10,748 nucleotides of DNA from Ruminococcaceae bacterium UBA6364 (GTDB taxonomy: Bacteria > Bacillota > Clostridia > Oscillospirales > Acutalibacteraceae). Both the position numbers and the translations under genes were made by a program. Location of the stretch: NCBI GenBank assembly GCA_002440045.1, contig DJRI01000104.1, positions 18,223-28,970 on the forward strand, read 5' to 3'. The notes below the pieces were generated by a model. That model did no database searches. It was not told the DNA's origin and saw only the letters and a program-made list of their open reading frames with translations. Of this stretch, positions 1 to 5,879 are shown one piece after another (the first letter of the stretch is position 1; each line of letters opens with the position of its first letter).

Positions 1-876
1 TGTGACTAAAGGCTTGCCCGTTTCGAGGTATCTGCCGATAAAGGCGGTACTTGCGACGTTCATAACAATACAGCCCACGTCCGCAGGGAGCTTTCCGAGC
101 GGTATTTTGCGCCCCGTCGCCGAATAAACAATCATTTTTTCGGCGCCCTGCGGGTAACGCGATTTAAGCTGCATAACCTTTATTGAGCCGTCGCCGAATT
201 TGTCGGCAACGTTTTTGAGCGCTTCAATAGCCTTCGGCTTGTTATCCTCAACGGCTATTACCGCGTTTTTAATATTGAGATACTGTTTTATAAGATGAAT
301 GCTTTTTATTATATAAAGCGTGTTGTCAACGCACTCGCGATAGTCAACGGTAATATACGGCTCGCACTCGGCGGCGTTTATTACAAGCGTATCTATCGGC
401 TTGTCGGGCGAAACGGCAAACTTGACGTGGCTCGGAAAGCCCGCTCCGCCGAGACCCACAAGACCCGACGCGCGCACGGCGGCTCTGAAATCGTCGGCAT
501 TGTTTATCACGGGCGGCGCAATTTCGGGGCAAAGCGTCATAAGCCCGTCCGACTCCACGGTAACGGCAGGCGCTATTCTGCCGTTTGCAAGGACTGTGTC
601 CTGAATAGCTGTTACAGTGCCCGAAACGCTTGCGTGAATCGGTGCGCTTATAAATTTGTCGCTGTCGCCGATTACCTGCCCGACAGTGACCGCGTCGCCG
701 ACCTTAACCGTCGGTGTGCACGGTGCGCCTATGTGCTGCTGCATCGGAAGCACAACTCTGTTCGGCGCAGGCATTCTTATCGCCTTTTGTGTTTCGGTGT
801 TTTTGTTGTGCGGCACGTTTGCGCCGCCCCTGCCTTTTTTGACAGGCGGCACAACACCCGCAATATGTTTTATCAT
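1..876 (-). CDS. rnfC: RnfC, electron transport complex subunit C (N-terminal 292 residues; 3' end outside the window)
   Basis: RnfC is the peripheral, cytoplasmic iron-sulfur and NADH-interacting subunit of the Rnf complex, which oxidises reduced ferredoxin, reduces NAD+ and pumps Na+ or H+. The reading frame is open from an ATG at 876-874 to the left edge. Recognisable segments are QHIGAP (residues 47-52), a barrel-sandwich hybrid-like stretch with VKVGD..TVGQVIG (57-70), the NuoF/RnfC glycine-rich nucleotide/flavin motif GLGGAGFP (141-148), ECEPYIT (170-176) and YPQGAEK (241-247). The C-terminal part with the two 4Fe-4S cysteine motifs lies beyond position 1. AAAGGAG at 887-893, 10 nt upstream, supports the start. 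The N-terminus (IAGVVPP, then a GRGG-containing stretch) departs from the usual F-x-G-G-x-H-P. It is probably the third gene of the leftward operon, with rnfD/G/E/A/B expected further left. Confidence 0.93.
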   Translation of the reverse strand, partial: MIKHIAGVVPPVKKGRGGANVPHNKNTETQKAIRMPAPNRVVLPMQQHIGAPCTPTVKVGDAVTVGQVIGDSDKFISAPIHASVSGTVTAIQDTVLANGRIAPAVTVESDGLMTLCPEIAPPVINNADDFRAAVRASGLVGLGGAGFPSHVKFAVSPDKPIDTLVINAAECEPYITVDYRECVDNTLYIIKSIHLIKQYLNIKNAVIAVEDNKPKAIEALKNVADKFGDGSIKVMQLKSRYPQGAEKMIVYSATGRKIPLGKLPADVGCIVMNVASTAFIGRYLETGKPLVT

Positions 877-978
877 ATTCCGTCTTCTCCTTTAGTAACC
901 GCGGTTAGTTAAGAGTGCACATTTTTGAAAAATCCGTACTCCGCACCTAATCGCCGTCACCTTGTATTTAAGAAAATG
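877..978 (-). other. Intergenic leader before rnfC with a palindrome cluster
   Basis: These 102 bp separate the Gx-transporter gene from rnfC. I see no convincing sigma-A promoter on the minus strand, so rnfC is probably co-transcribed with the upstream pair. Three palindromes lie here: TAACCGCGGTTA (896-907, perfect 12-mer just upstream of the rnfC Shine-Dalgarno), GTGCAC (915-920) and ATTTTTGAAAAAT (921-933). The last can extend into an imperfect hairpin with flanking GAGT/ACTC. No known riboswitch is recognisable. Confidence 0.5.
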
Positions 979-1518
979 CTATTTTGTTTTAATAATTAAA
1001 GATTGTTGCTTTCTAAACACCGCCGCGGTGTATTTATAGACCGCGCCCGTTACGGCACCCGTAACCGCTCCTAAAAGCGCAAGATACGGCGCAAGCGAAA
1101 AAACGTATTTCCCGAGAATAAAATAAGCCGCAATAAGCTGACCCAAATTGTGAAAAAGAGCCGACAAAACGCCCAAAGAGATAAAGCTTATTTTTTCTTC
1201 GGGAAGTTTAAAAAGAAGCGTCATAACAACAAGGCTTAAAACGCCGCCCGAAAGGCTTAAAAGCGCCGCCGTCACACCGCGCGTTAAAAGCGCCGTGAGC
1301 GCCTTGAAAAGCGTTATTAAAAGCCCGCACGAAAAGCCGAACGACGAAACGCCGTACATTGTTATAATATTTGAAAGCCCCGCCTTCGCAGTCGGAAGCG
1401 GTATAAAGCTCGGCAAAAGCCCTTCAAGATAGGAAAGCGCGACAGCCTCGGCGCAAAGCACGCCGAAAAGCGCGATTTTGCGATTTTTTTTGAGCGAATC
1501 CGTTTTTTCTTTTTTCAT
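979..1518 (-). CDS. Gx transporter family / heptaprenyl diphosphate synthase component I-like membrane protein
   Basis: A 179-residue hydrophobic protein with about five predicted membrane segments after a short basic N-terminus (KKEKTDSLKKNRK). It has the marks of the Hpre_diP_synt_I family, named Gx transporter in current annotation: E-x-LLP-x-FIPLPTAKAGLSN (residues 32-50), the SLSGGVLSLVVM segment (88-99) and HNLGQL (123-128). The fold resembles small substrate-binding membrane proteins such as ECF S components. The older link with heptaprenyl diphosphate synthesis is weak, and the substrate is unknown. Its ATG overlaps the upstream gene's stop by one base (TGATG), which suggests translational coupling, with GGAG at 1529-1532. 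Family knowledge: in Clostridia this gene commonly sits with a NusG domain II gene next to rnf genes, as here, which hints at a role connected with Rnf or redox cofactors. Confidence 0.88.
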   Translation of the reverse strand: MKKEKTDSLKKNRKIALFGVLCAEAVALSYLEGLLPSFIPLPTAKAGLSNIITMYGVSSFGFSCGLLITLFKALTALLTRGVTAALLSLSGGVLSLVVMTLLFKLPEEKISFISLGVLSALFHNLGQLIAAYFILGKYVFSLAPYLALLGAVTGAVTGAVYKYTAAVFRKQQSLIIKTK

Positions 1519-1895
1519 CAGTAGCTCACTCCGTCAAAAGAGCGGTTTTCGCCCTTAACAGTTATAACCGTCCTGTTCGGAAGGCACGCCGCCGTGTCAC
1601 CCGCCCGAAAAAGAAATCCCCTTTTTTCGCAAAGCCCGTCGCGGCATTTCGCATTGACAAAAGCGATTTTGCCGTCCTTTATTTCAAATGTAACGTCGGG
1701 CGCTTCGTCCAATGTGAAAACGCCGTCCTGCGCATTTTTAAGGTCTATTTCTTTTACGGTTTTGCCGTCAACCGTTATTATTGCCGTTGCATCTGTGCTT
1801 TTAAAAGGTAAAAAAAACACGAGGGCGCATATAACAATTGCCGCAATAAGCGCGGCGTCAAGCGGCCTCCAGAGTTTTCTTTTAATGGTTAACAC
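1518..1895 (-). CDS. NusG domain II-containing protein, membrane-anchored
   Basis: A protein of up to 125 residues with one N-terminal membrane anchor (about residues 13-31) and an extracytoplasmic domain of the NusG_II family. This domain stands alone here, without the transcription-factor part of NusG. The diagnostic block is C-x4-C-x-x-x-GFL...AGDTAACLPNRTVI, with cysteines C84, C89 and C104. Function is unproven. The frequent neighbourhood with Gx transporter and rnf genes suggests a role in assembling or maintaining the Rnf system, which is inference. It is the first gene after a strong minus-strand promoter and overlaps the next gene by one base. Start choice is uncertain: the annotated GTG (1893-1895) overlaps the only Shine-Dalgarno, GAGGTG (1893-1898). 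The ATT at 1884-1886, codon 4, has ideal 6-nt spacing and would give 122 residues. Confidence 0.87.
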   Translation of the reverse strand: MLTIKRKLWRPLDAALIAAIVICALVFFLPFKSTDATAIITVDGKTVKEIDLKNAQDGVFTLDEAPDVTFEIKDGKIAFVNAKCRDGLCEKRGFLFRAGDTAACLPNRTVITVKGENRSFDGVSY

Positions 1896-1939
1896 CTCAC
1901 AAGTGAAAATGACGTGACAAATACCCTATCTTATAAAAC

Positions 1940-1968
1940 ATTATACAGTAACGCCCTTGTATTTTCAA
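1940..1968 (-). promoter_or_regulatory. Sigma-A promoter for the NusG_II-Gx-rnfC operon
   Basis: Reading leftward there is a -35 box TTGAAA (1963-1968), a 17-bp spacer and a perfect -10 box TATAAT (1940-1945). Transcription would begin near 1933, about 38 nt before the GTG. This is one of the best promoter matches in the window. Confidence 0.78.
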
Positions 1969-1985
1969 TAGTTTTTTGTTACAAT
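1957..1985 (+). promoter_or_regulatory. Candidate sigma-A promoter for the alcohol dehydrogenase gene
   Basis: TTGTAT (1957-1962), 17 bp, then TACAAT (1980-1985) would start transcription near 1992 and leave a 5' leader of about 29 nt containing the AAGGCGG ribosome-binding site. A second match, TTGTTA (1976-1981), 17 bp, TACAAT (1999-2004), would start near 2011 and cut into the ribosome-binding site, so it is less likely. The -35 box overlaps the opposing minus-strand promoter. Confidence 0.5.
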
Positions 1986-1993
1986 TAACACAA
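1976..1993. promoter_or_regulatory. Rex-operator-like imperfect dyad
   Basis: TTGTTACAATTAACACAA matches the Rex operator consensus TTGTTAA-N4-TTAACAA at 10 of 14 defined bases: 6 of 7 in the left half and 4 of 7 in the right. It overlaps the -10 box and start region of the candidate adh promoter and lies 7 bp from the -35 box of the rnf-side promoter. Rex represses fermentation and redox genes, including alcohol dehydrogenases, in many Bacillota when NADH/NAD+ is low. The match is imperfect and could be chance in AT-rich DNA. Confidence 0.3.
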
Positions 1994-2020
1994 ATTTATA
2001 CAATATAAGGCGGTGCGAAT

Positions 2021-3124
2021 ATGTCAAACGAAATATATATGCCCGTAAAAATCATTCACGGCAAAAACTGCGTCAGAAAAAACGCCGCGGTTTTTTCGTC
2101 GCTCGGCAAAAGCTGTCTTATCGTGACGGGCGGCTCTTCAGCCGAAAAATGCGGCGCTTTGGGCGATGTTAAAAGCGCGCTTGAAGAAGCGGGCGTTTCT
2201 TATTCGGTTTTTCAAAAAATAACCCCGAACCCGCTTTGCTCTCTCGTTTTTGAGGCGGGAAAAACCGCCCGTGACACAAACGCCGATTTTATAATCGGCA
2301 TAGGCGGCGGCTCACCGCTTGACTCGGCAAAGGCGGCGGCAATCTGCGCCGCAAATCCCGATTTTGACATCGACGCGCTTTATGAAAGAAAAATTCCCGC
2401 AAAGGCTCTGCCGCTTGTTCTTGTCGGCACAACAAGCGGCACGGGAAGCGAAGTTACGGGCGTGTCTGTTCTTACAAACGACAAAAACGGTATGAAAAAG
2501 AGCATTTCGGGAGCGGACTGCTATGCAAAATACGCCTTTCTTGACAGCAAATACACATACTCAATGCCGAAAGGCACTTTAATATCGACCGCGCTTGACG
2601 CGTTGGCGCACGCAACCGAAGGTTATTTTTCGCCGAAAGCATGCGATTTTACGGACACATTCGCAAAAAAGGCGATTCCGATAATTTACAAAAACCTAAA
2701 ACGGATTCAAAACGGTGAAGAAATAACCGAAAAAATGCACGATGAGCTTTACCTCGCTTCAATCCACGCGGGGCTTGTTATAAACACCTGCGGCTGTGCG
2801 TTTCCGCACACGGTCGGATACATTCTGACAGAAAACGCAAACATTCCCCACGGCAGAGCCTGCACCGCGTTTATGCCGTATTTTCTCAAGGAAAAAGCAA
2901 AAAAACATTCCCCCGAAAAATACGAAGAAATGTTCAAAATTTTAGGCGTTTCGGACAGCGAGTATATAAAAACCGTCAAAGCGCTTACCGATGTAAAAAT
3001 CGACTTTTCGGACGAGCAAATCAAAGATTTTTGCTCGAGATTCGGGTATGTTAAGAATTTTTATAACACCCCCGGCGGCTTCACAAAAGAGGAAGCGGAA
3101 AATGCGCTTAAATCATTAAAATGA
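2021..3124 (+). CDS. Iron-containing alcohol dehydrogenase (group III)
   Basis: A 367-residue NAD(P)-dependent alcohol dehydrogenase of the iron-activated (group III) family, close to the usual 370-390 residues and presumably cytoplasmic. The N-terminal dinucleotide-binding domain has GIGGGSPLDSAKAAA (residues 93-107) and GTTSGTGSE (136-144). The C-terminal helical domain provides the metal ligands D193 and H197 (ALDALAHATEGY), H263 (FPHTVGY) and H277 (IPHGRA), all present, so the enzyme should be active. The sequence cannot fix the substrate: ethanol, butanol, propanediol or other alcohols and aldehydes are all possible. AAGGCGG at 2007-2013 with 7-nt spacing supports the ATG. The gene is monocistronic, divergent from the rnf-side operon and ends at a strong terminator, so it probably responds to redox state. 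Confidence 0.95.
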   Translation: MSNEIYMPVKIIHGKNCVRKNAAVFSSLGKSCLIVTGGSSAEKCGALGDVKSALEEAGVSYSVFQKITPNPLCSLVFEAGKTARDTNADFIIGIGGGSPLDSAKAAAICAANPDFDIDALYERKIPAKALPLVLVGTTSGTGSEVTGVSVLTNDKNGMKKSISGADCYAKYAFLDSKYTYSMPKGTLISTALDALAHATEGYFSPKACDFTDTFAKKAIPIIYKNLKRIQNGEEITEKMHDELYLASIHAGLVINTCGCAFPHTVGYILTENANIPHGRACTAFMPYFLKEKAKKHSPEKYEEMFKILGVSDSEYIKTVKALTDVKIDFSDEQIKDFCSRFGYVKNFYNTPGGFTKEEAENALKSLK

Positions 3125-3132
3125 AAAAATCA

Positions 3133-3167
3133 CACCGCGTCTTGCAGTAAGGCGCGGTGATGTTTTA
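3133..3167. terminator. Bidirectional intrinsic terminator between adh and glf
   Basis: An 11-bp stem, CACCGCGTCTT (3133-3143) with AAGGCGCGGTG (3149-3159), includes one G-T wobble and encloses the 5-nt loop GCAGT. It is followed by TGTTTTATTTATTTT on the plus strand. On the minus strand the stem is followed by a TTTTTT run (3125-3130). It sits between convergent genes and can serve both. Confidence 0.88.
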
Positions 3168-4271
3168 TTTATTTTCGATTTCCTCAAAAAGCCGGAACGC
3201 GGCTTCAACGGTTTTGTCCATATCAAGATATTTATAAAGCCCGAGCCTGCCGCCGAAAAAGACGTTTTTTTCATTTTTGGCAAGAAGCTCGTATTTTTTA
3301 TAAAGCGCGTTGTTTTGTTCGTCGTTAACGGGGTAATAAGGCTCGCCCGTTTCGCTCTGCGCCTTTGGGTATTCGCGCGTTATTACGGTAAAATCGGTTT
3401 TCGTGTTTTCAAAATATTTGTGCTCGATAATACGCGTAAAAGGAACTTCGCGCTCGGTGTAATTTATTACGGCGCATTCCTGAAAATAAGGCTTATTTAA
3501 CGTTTCTTCTTTAAACTCAAGCGAGCGGTACTGAAGTCTTCCGAGAGAATAGCCGAAATATTCATCGGCTCTTCCCGTGAAAATAATTCTGTCGGCAAGC
3601 GCCGAAAGACGCGCCCTTTCTTTAAAAAAGTCGCAATTAAGAAGAACGTCGCACCCCCAAAGCATTTTTTCCGTCATTGCGGTGTAGCCGCCTATGGGTA
3701 TACCCTGAAAAGTATCGTTAAAATAGTTATTGTCAAACGTAAACCTGAGCGGCAGTCTTTTTATAATAAAGCTCGGCAAATCGCGCGAATCGCGCCCCCA
3801 CTGCTTTTCGGTATAGCCCTTTACAAGCATTTCGTAAATTTTTGTGCCGACAAGGCTTATTGCCTGCTCCTCAAGGTTTTCAGGTTCTTTTACAGAAGCG
3901 TTCTTTATATCGGCTTCAATACAGCGCTTTGCTTCTTCGGGAGTTTTTACGCCCCATATTTCGCTGAAAGTATTCATATTAAACGGCAGACTGTAAAGCC
4001 TTCCCTTATAATTTGCCTTTGGCGAATTTATAAAGCCGTTAAAGGCCGCAAAGGAATTTACATATTCCCAAACACGCTCATTGCTTGTGTGAAAAATATG
4101 AGCGCCGTATTTGTGAACGTTAATTCCGTTTTCGTTTTCGGTATAAATATTACCGCCTATGTGGCTTCTTTTATCAATAACAAGGCACTTTTTGCCGTTT
4201 TTTGCGGCAAAGTTTGCAAACGTCGCCGAAAAAAGCCCCGCGCCGACAAGCAGATAGTCGTAGTGTTTCAT
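3165..4271 (-). CDS. glf: UDP-galactopyranose mutase
   Basis: A 368-residue flavoenzyme that interconverts UDP-galactopyranose and UDP-galactofuranose, the donor for galactofuranose in cell-surface glycans. It is cytoplasmic and uses reduced FAD covalently during catalysis. The N-terminal FAD-binding Rossmann motif is LVGAGLFSA (residues 8-16) with IDKRSHIGGN (32-41). The substrate-binding part has GYTEKQWGRD (152-161, with the family tryptophan W158), R172 in KRLPLR, Y183, R280 in VPFTR, and tyrosines at EPYYP (310-314). The C-terminal FAD motif is FFGGRLGLYKYLDMD (338-352). Length matches the bacterial family (about 365-390). The ATG overlaps the upstream glycosyltransferase stop (ATGA) and lacks a clear Shine-Dalgarno of its own, so translation is probably coupled. 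The stop lies at the terminator shared with adh. Confidence 0.96.
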   Translation of the reverse strand: MKHYDYLLVGAGLFSATFANFAAKNGKKCLVIDKRSHIGGNIYTENENGINVHKYGAHIFHTSNERVWEYVNSFAAFNGFINSPKANYKGRLYSLPFNMNTFSEIWGVKTPEEAKRCIEADIKNASVKEPENLEEQAISLVGTKIYEMLVKGYTEKQWGRDSRDLPSFIIKRLPLRFTFDNNYFNDTFQGIPIGGYTAMTEKMLWGCDVLLNCDFFKERARLSALADRIIFTGRADEYFGYSLGRLQYRSLEFKEETLNKPYFQECAVINYTEREVPFTRIIEHKYFENTKTDFTVITREYPKAQSETGEPYYPVNDEQNNALYKKYELLAKNEKNVFFGGRLGLYKYLDMDKTVEAAFRLFEEIENK

Positions 4272-5443
4272 ATTTTTTCAGAAATAAGCTCTTTGTACCT
4301 TTTAAGCGCGTTGTCAACAGAAACGCTCCACGGAACATAAAGCGAGTTTGAGGCGGCTTTTCCGACTTCTTTAAGCTTTTCGCGGTCAGAAGTTACTTCT
4401 TCGATTTTTTTCGCAAGGCACTCGGGCGTTTCTTTTGAAAACCACCCGTTTTCGCCGTCTTTAACGCCGTAGGCAGAGTCGCTGCCCTCGGCAAAAAGCA
4501 CGGGGCAATTGCACGCCGCCGCTTCTTTTACGACTATCGCGGCGGTGTCAAATGTCGAAAGGAAAAGGAATAAATCGGTAATCGAATAATACACCCTAAG
4601 CTCGTCGCGGTCGTTAACGGCGCCCGTGAATATAACCTTGTCGTTAAGACCCAAAGACGAAACATAGCTTTTAATATCGTCTGCGTCGGTGCCGTCGCCG
4701 ACAAAAAGCATTCTGAAATCAAGCCCGTCCGCTTTTGCGATTTTCAGAGCGTCGCAAATAAGCTTTAAGTTTTTATACCACTGAAGCCGCCCGACAAACG
4801 AAAATACAAGGCAGTTTTCGGGGATATTAAGCTTAAGTTTAAGCTCGCGGCACTTATTTTCGTCCTGCGGCTCTTTAACAAAGTCAACGCCGTTTTCCAT
4901 AACGCGGCATTTGCCCGTAAAGCCGACGCGCCTTAAAGCCTCTTCGCTGCCCTCGCTTACAATCCACACTTCGTCAGCCGAATTGACGTTTGCTTTAAGA
5001 AAAGCATACGCTATACTTTTGAAAAGCGCGGTTTTAAGCCTTGCTTCAAAATCGACGTCGTATTTTGTATGATATGTAAGCACAATTTTTGCTTTTTTGC
5101 TTTTGTTTTTATTTACAAGCCTTGCAAGCTCCGAAGAACACAGCGGTGCGTGGATATGTATAATGTCAAAATCCATATCCTTAACGTCGTTCACCGTCTT
5201 AAAAACAAACGGCCAGCCGACCCTATAGCCGACGCTTTTGTTCGAGCCGAAAGATGTATAAGGATAAATTTTAAAGCTGTATTTGCCGTATTGCGCGTTC
5301 GGATAACGCGGCGTTACAAGCGTAACGTCAACATCGTCATATTTATTAAGATATTTGCAATAGTTATTTACGACCTGCGACACTCCGTCAACAACAGGGT
5401 AAAACGAGTCGACAAAAATACCTACTTTAAGCTTTTCGCCCAT
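4268..5443 (-). CDS. GT4-type glycosyltransferase (GT-B fold)
   Basis: A 391-residue retaining glycosyltransferase of the GT4/glycos_transf_1 type. The N-terminal acceptor domain shows VGIFVDSFYPVVDGVSQVV (residues 7-25) and DIIHIHAP (93-100), as in diacylglycerol and polysaccharide glucosyl/mannosyltransferases. The C-terminal donor domain has FVGRLQWYKN (216-225) and LFVGDG (246-251). The E-x7-E donor motif is replaced by D-x7-E (D299...E307 in STFDTAAIVVKEAA). There is no signal peptide or clear membrane span, so it is cytosolic or peripheral at the membrane. It is the first gene of a two-gene unit with glf, so a role in making a galactofuranose-bearing glycolipid or polysaccharide is plausible. 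Donor and acceptor cannot be read from sequence. Most known galactofuranosyltransferases are GT2-like, so this protein may add a different sugar. AAAAAGG lies 10 nt before the ATG. Confidence 0.9.
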   Translation of the reverse strand: MGEKLKVGIFVDSFYPVVDGVSQVVNNYCKYLNKYDDVDVTLVTPRYPNAQYGKYSFKIYPYTSFGSNKSVGYRVGWPFVFKTVNDVKDMDFDIIHIHAPLCSSELARLVNKNKSKKAKIVLTYHTKYDVDFEARLKTALFKSIAYAFLKANVNSADEVWIVSEGSEEALRRVGFTGKCRVMENGVDFVKEPQDENKCRELKLKLNIPENCLVFSFVGRLQWYKNLKLICDALKIAKADGLDFRMLFVGDGTDADDIKSYVSSLGLNDKVIFTGAVNDRDELRVYYSITDLFLFLSTFDTAAIVVKEAAACNCPVLFAEGSDSAYGVKDGENGWFSKETPECLAKKIEEVTSDREKLKEVGKAASNSLYVPWSVSVDNALKRYKELISEKI

Positions 5444-5521
5444 AAAATCTCAACCTTTTTCTTTTTGGTCTTTGGCACAAGAGAAGTAAATTTATATTCC
5501 GTTCTCTTCAATACATTTTTC

Positions 5522-5550
5522 AGTATATCATAGTTTGCTTAAAATTACCA
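5522..5550 (-). promoter_or_regulatory. Candidate extended -10 promoter for the glycosyltransferase-glf unit
   Basis: On the minus strand TATACT (5522-5527) is preceded by TGA, giving the extended -10 pattern TG-N-TATACT. Only a weak -35 (TGGTAA, 5545-5550) is seen at 17-bp spacing. Transcription would begin near 5515, leaving a leader of about 72 nt. Confidence 0.5.
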
Positions 5551-5595
5551 TATTGTTTTTTCTTTTTCGTGGAACACTTTTAACGGTGATGAACA

Positions 5596-5811
5596 ATGAG
5601 CAGAAAAAACAAATCCGAAGTCAAAAGCATTATCGACAACGGCATTCCACTTACCCCGTCCGTAACGCCCGTTCCGGGAAGCCCCGCAGACGTCACCGAA
5701 ATGCTTAACGCATACGGCGAATATGAAATACAGCGCACGGCTGACACTGCGAACACCTTTCCCGCGATAGCGCAGGGATATTCAAAAAAGAATAAAAGCA
5801 AGAAAAAATAA
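5596..5811 (+). CDS. Small hypothetical protein, 71 residues
   Basis: I cannot assign this protein to a family. It is short and hydrophilic, with no signal peptide or membrane segment. Both ends are lysine-rich (SRKNKSEVK at the start, SKKNKSKKK at the end). Between them is a proline/threonine stretch, PLTPSVTPVPGSP (residues 18-30), and an acidic, aromatic-containing part with TEMLNAYGEYEIQRTADT and FPAIAQGYS. Support for a real gene: GGTGAT (5585-5590) sits 5 nt before the ATG, it is the only rightward gene between two leftward units, and a hairpin terminator begins 12 nt after the stop. No clear sigma-A promoter was found in the 70 bp upstream, so it may use another sigma factor or a weak promoter. 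The overlapping opposite-strand frame has no ribosome-binding site and is low complexity. Confidence 0.72.
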   Translation: MSRKNKSEVKSIIDNGIPLTPSVTPVPGSPADVTEMLNAYGEYEIQRTADTANTFPAIAQGYSKKNKSKKK

Positions 5812-5821
5812 AACCGCACAG

Positions 5822-5862
5822 AAAAAAGCCCGCACCGAAAAAGTGCAGGCTTTTAAAATTTG
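5822..5862. terminator. Bidirectional terminator between the small gene and the permease
   Basis: The arms AAAAGCCCGCAC (5824-5835) and GTGCAGGCTTTT (5843-5854) form a 12-bp stem with one C-A mismatch around the 7-nt loop CGAAAAA. On the minus strand the stem ends in TTTTTT, a strong terminator for the permease gene. On the plus strand the tail is TTTTAAAATTTGTTTTTT, adequate for the small gene. Confidence 0.82.
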
Positions 5863-5879
5863 TTTTTTCTGTATATATT

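Noticed and set aside
295..912. Open frame of about 205 residues on the plus strand over rnfC
   Set aside because: It lies opposite a clear RnfC reading frame, is rich in Arg/His/Cys as expected from a reverse-complement shadow, and has no ribosome-binding site.
1999..2004. Second -10 box TACAAT for adh paired with TTGTTA at 1976-1981
   Set aside because: Spacing is right, but transcription would start at about 2011 and remove part of the ribosome-binding site, so the upstream pair is preferred.
5479..5508. Inverted repeat AAGAGAA / TTCTCTT in the glycosyltransferase leader
   Set aside because: A 7-bp AT-rich stem with a 16-nt loop is weak, matches no known riboswitch or attenuator and is easily expected by chance.
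5069..5533. Plus-strand open frame of 154 residues across the glycosyltransferase 5' region
   Set aside because: It is antisense to a well-supported gene, has no family features and covers the promoter region of that gene.
5580..5819. Minus-strand open frame of 79 residues opposite the small gene
   Set aside because: It starts with a low-complexity Phe/Leu run that is the reverse complement of the lysine-rich tail, and it has no Shine-Dalgarno. The plus-strand gene has both a ribosome-binding site and a terminator.
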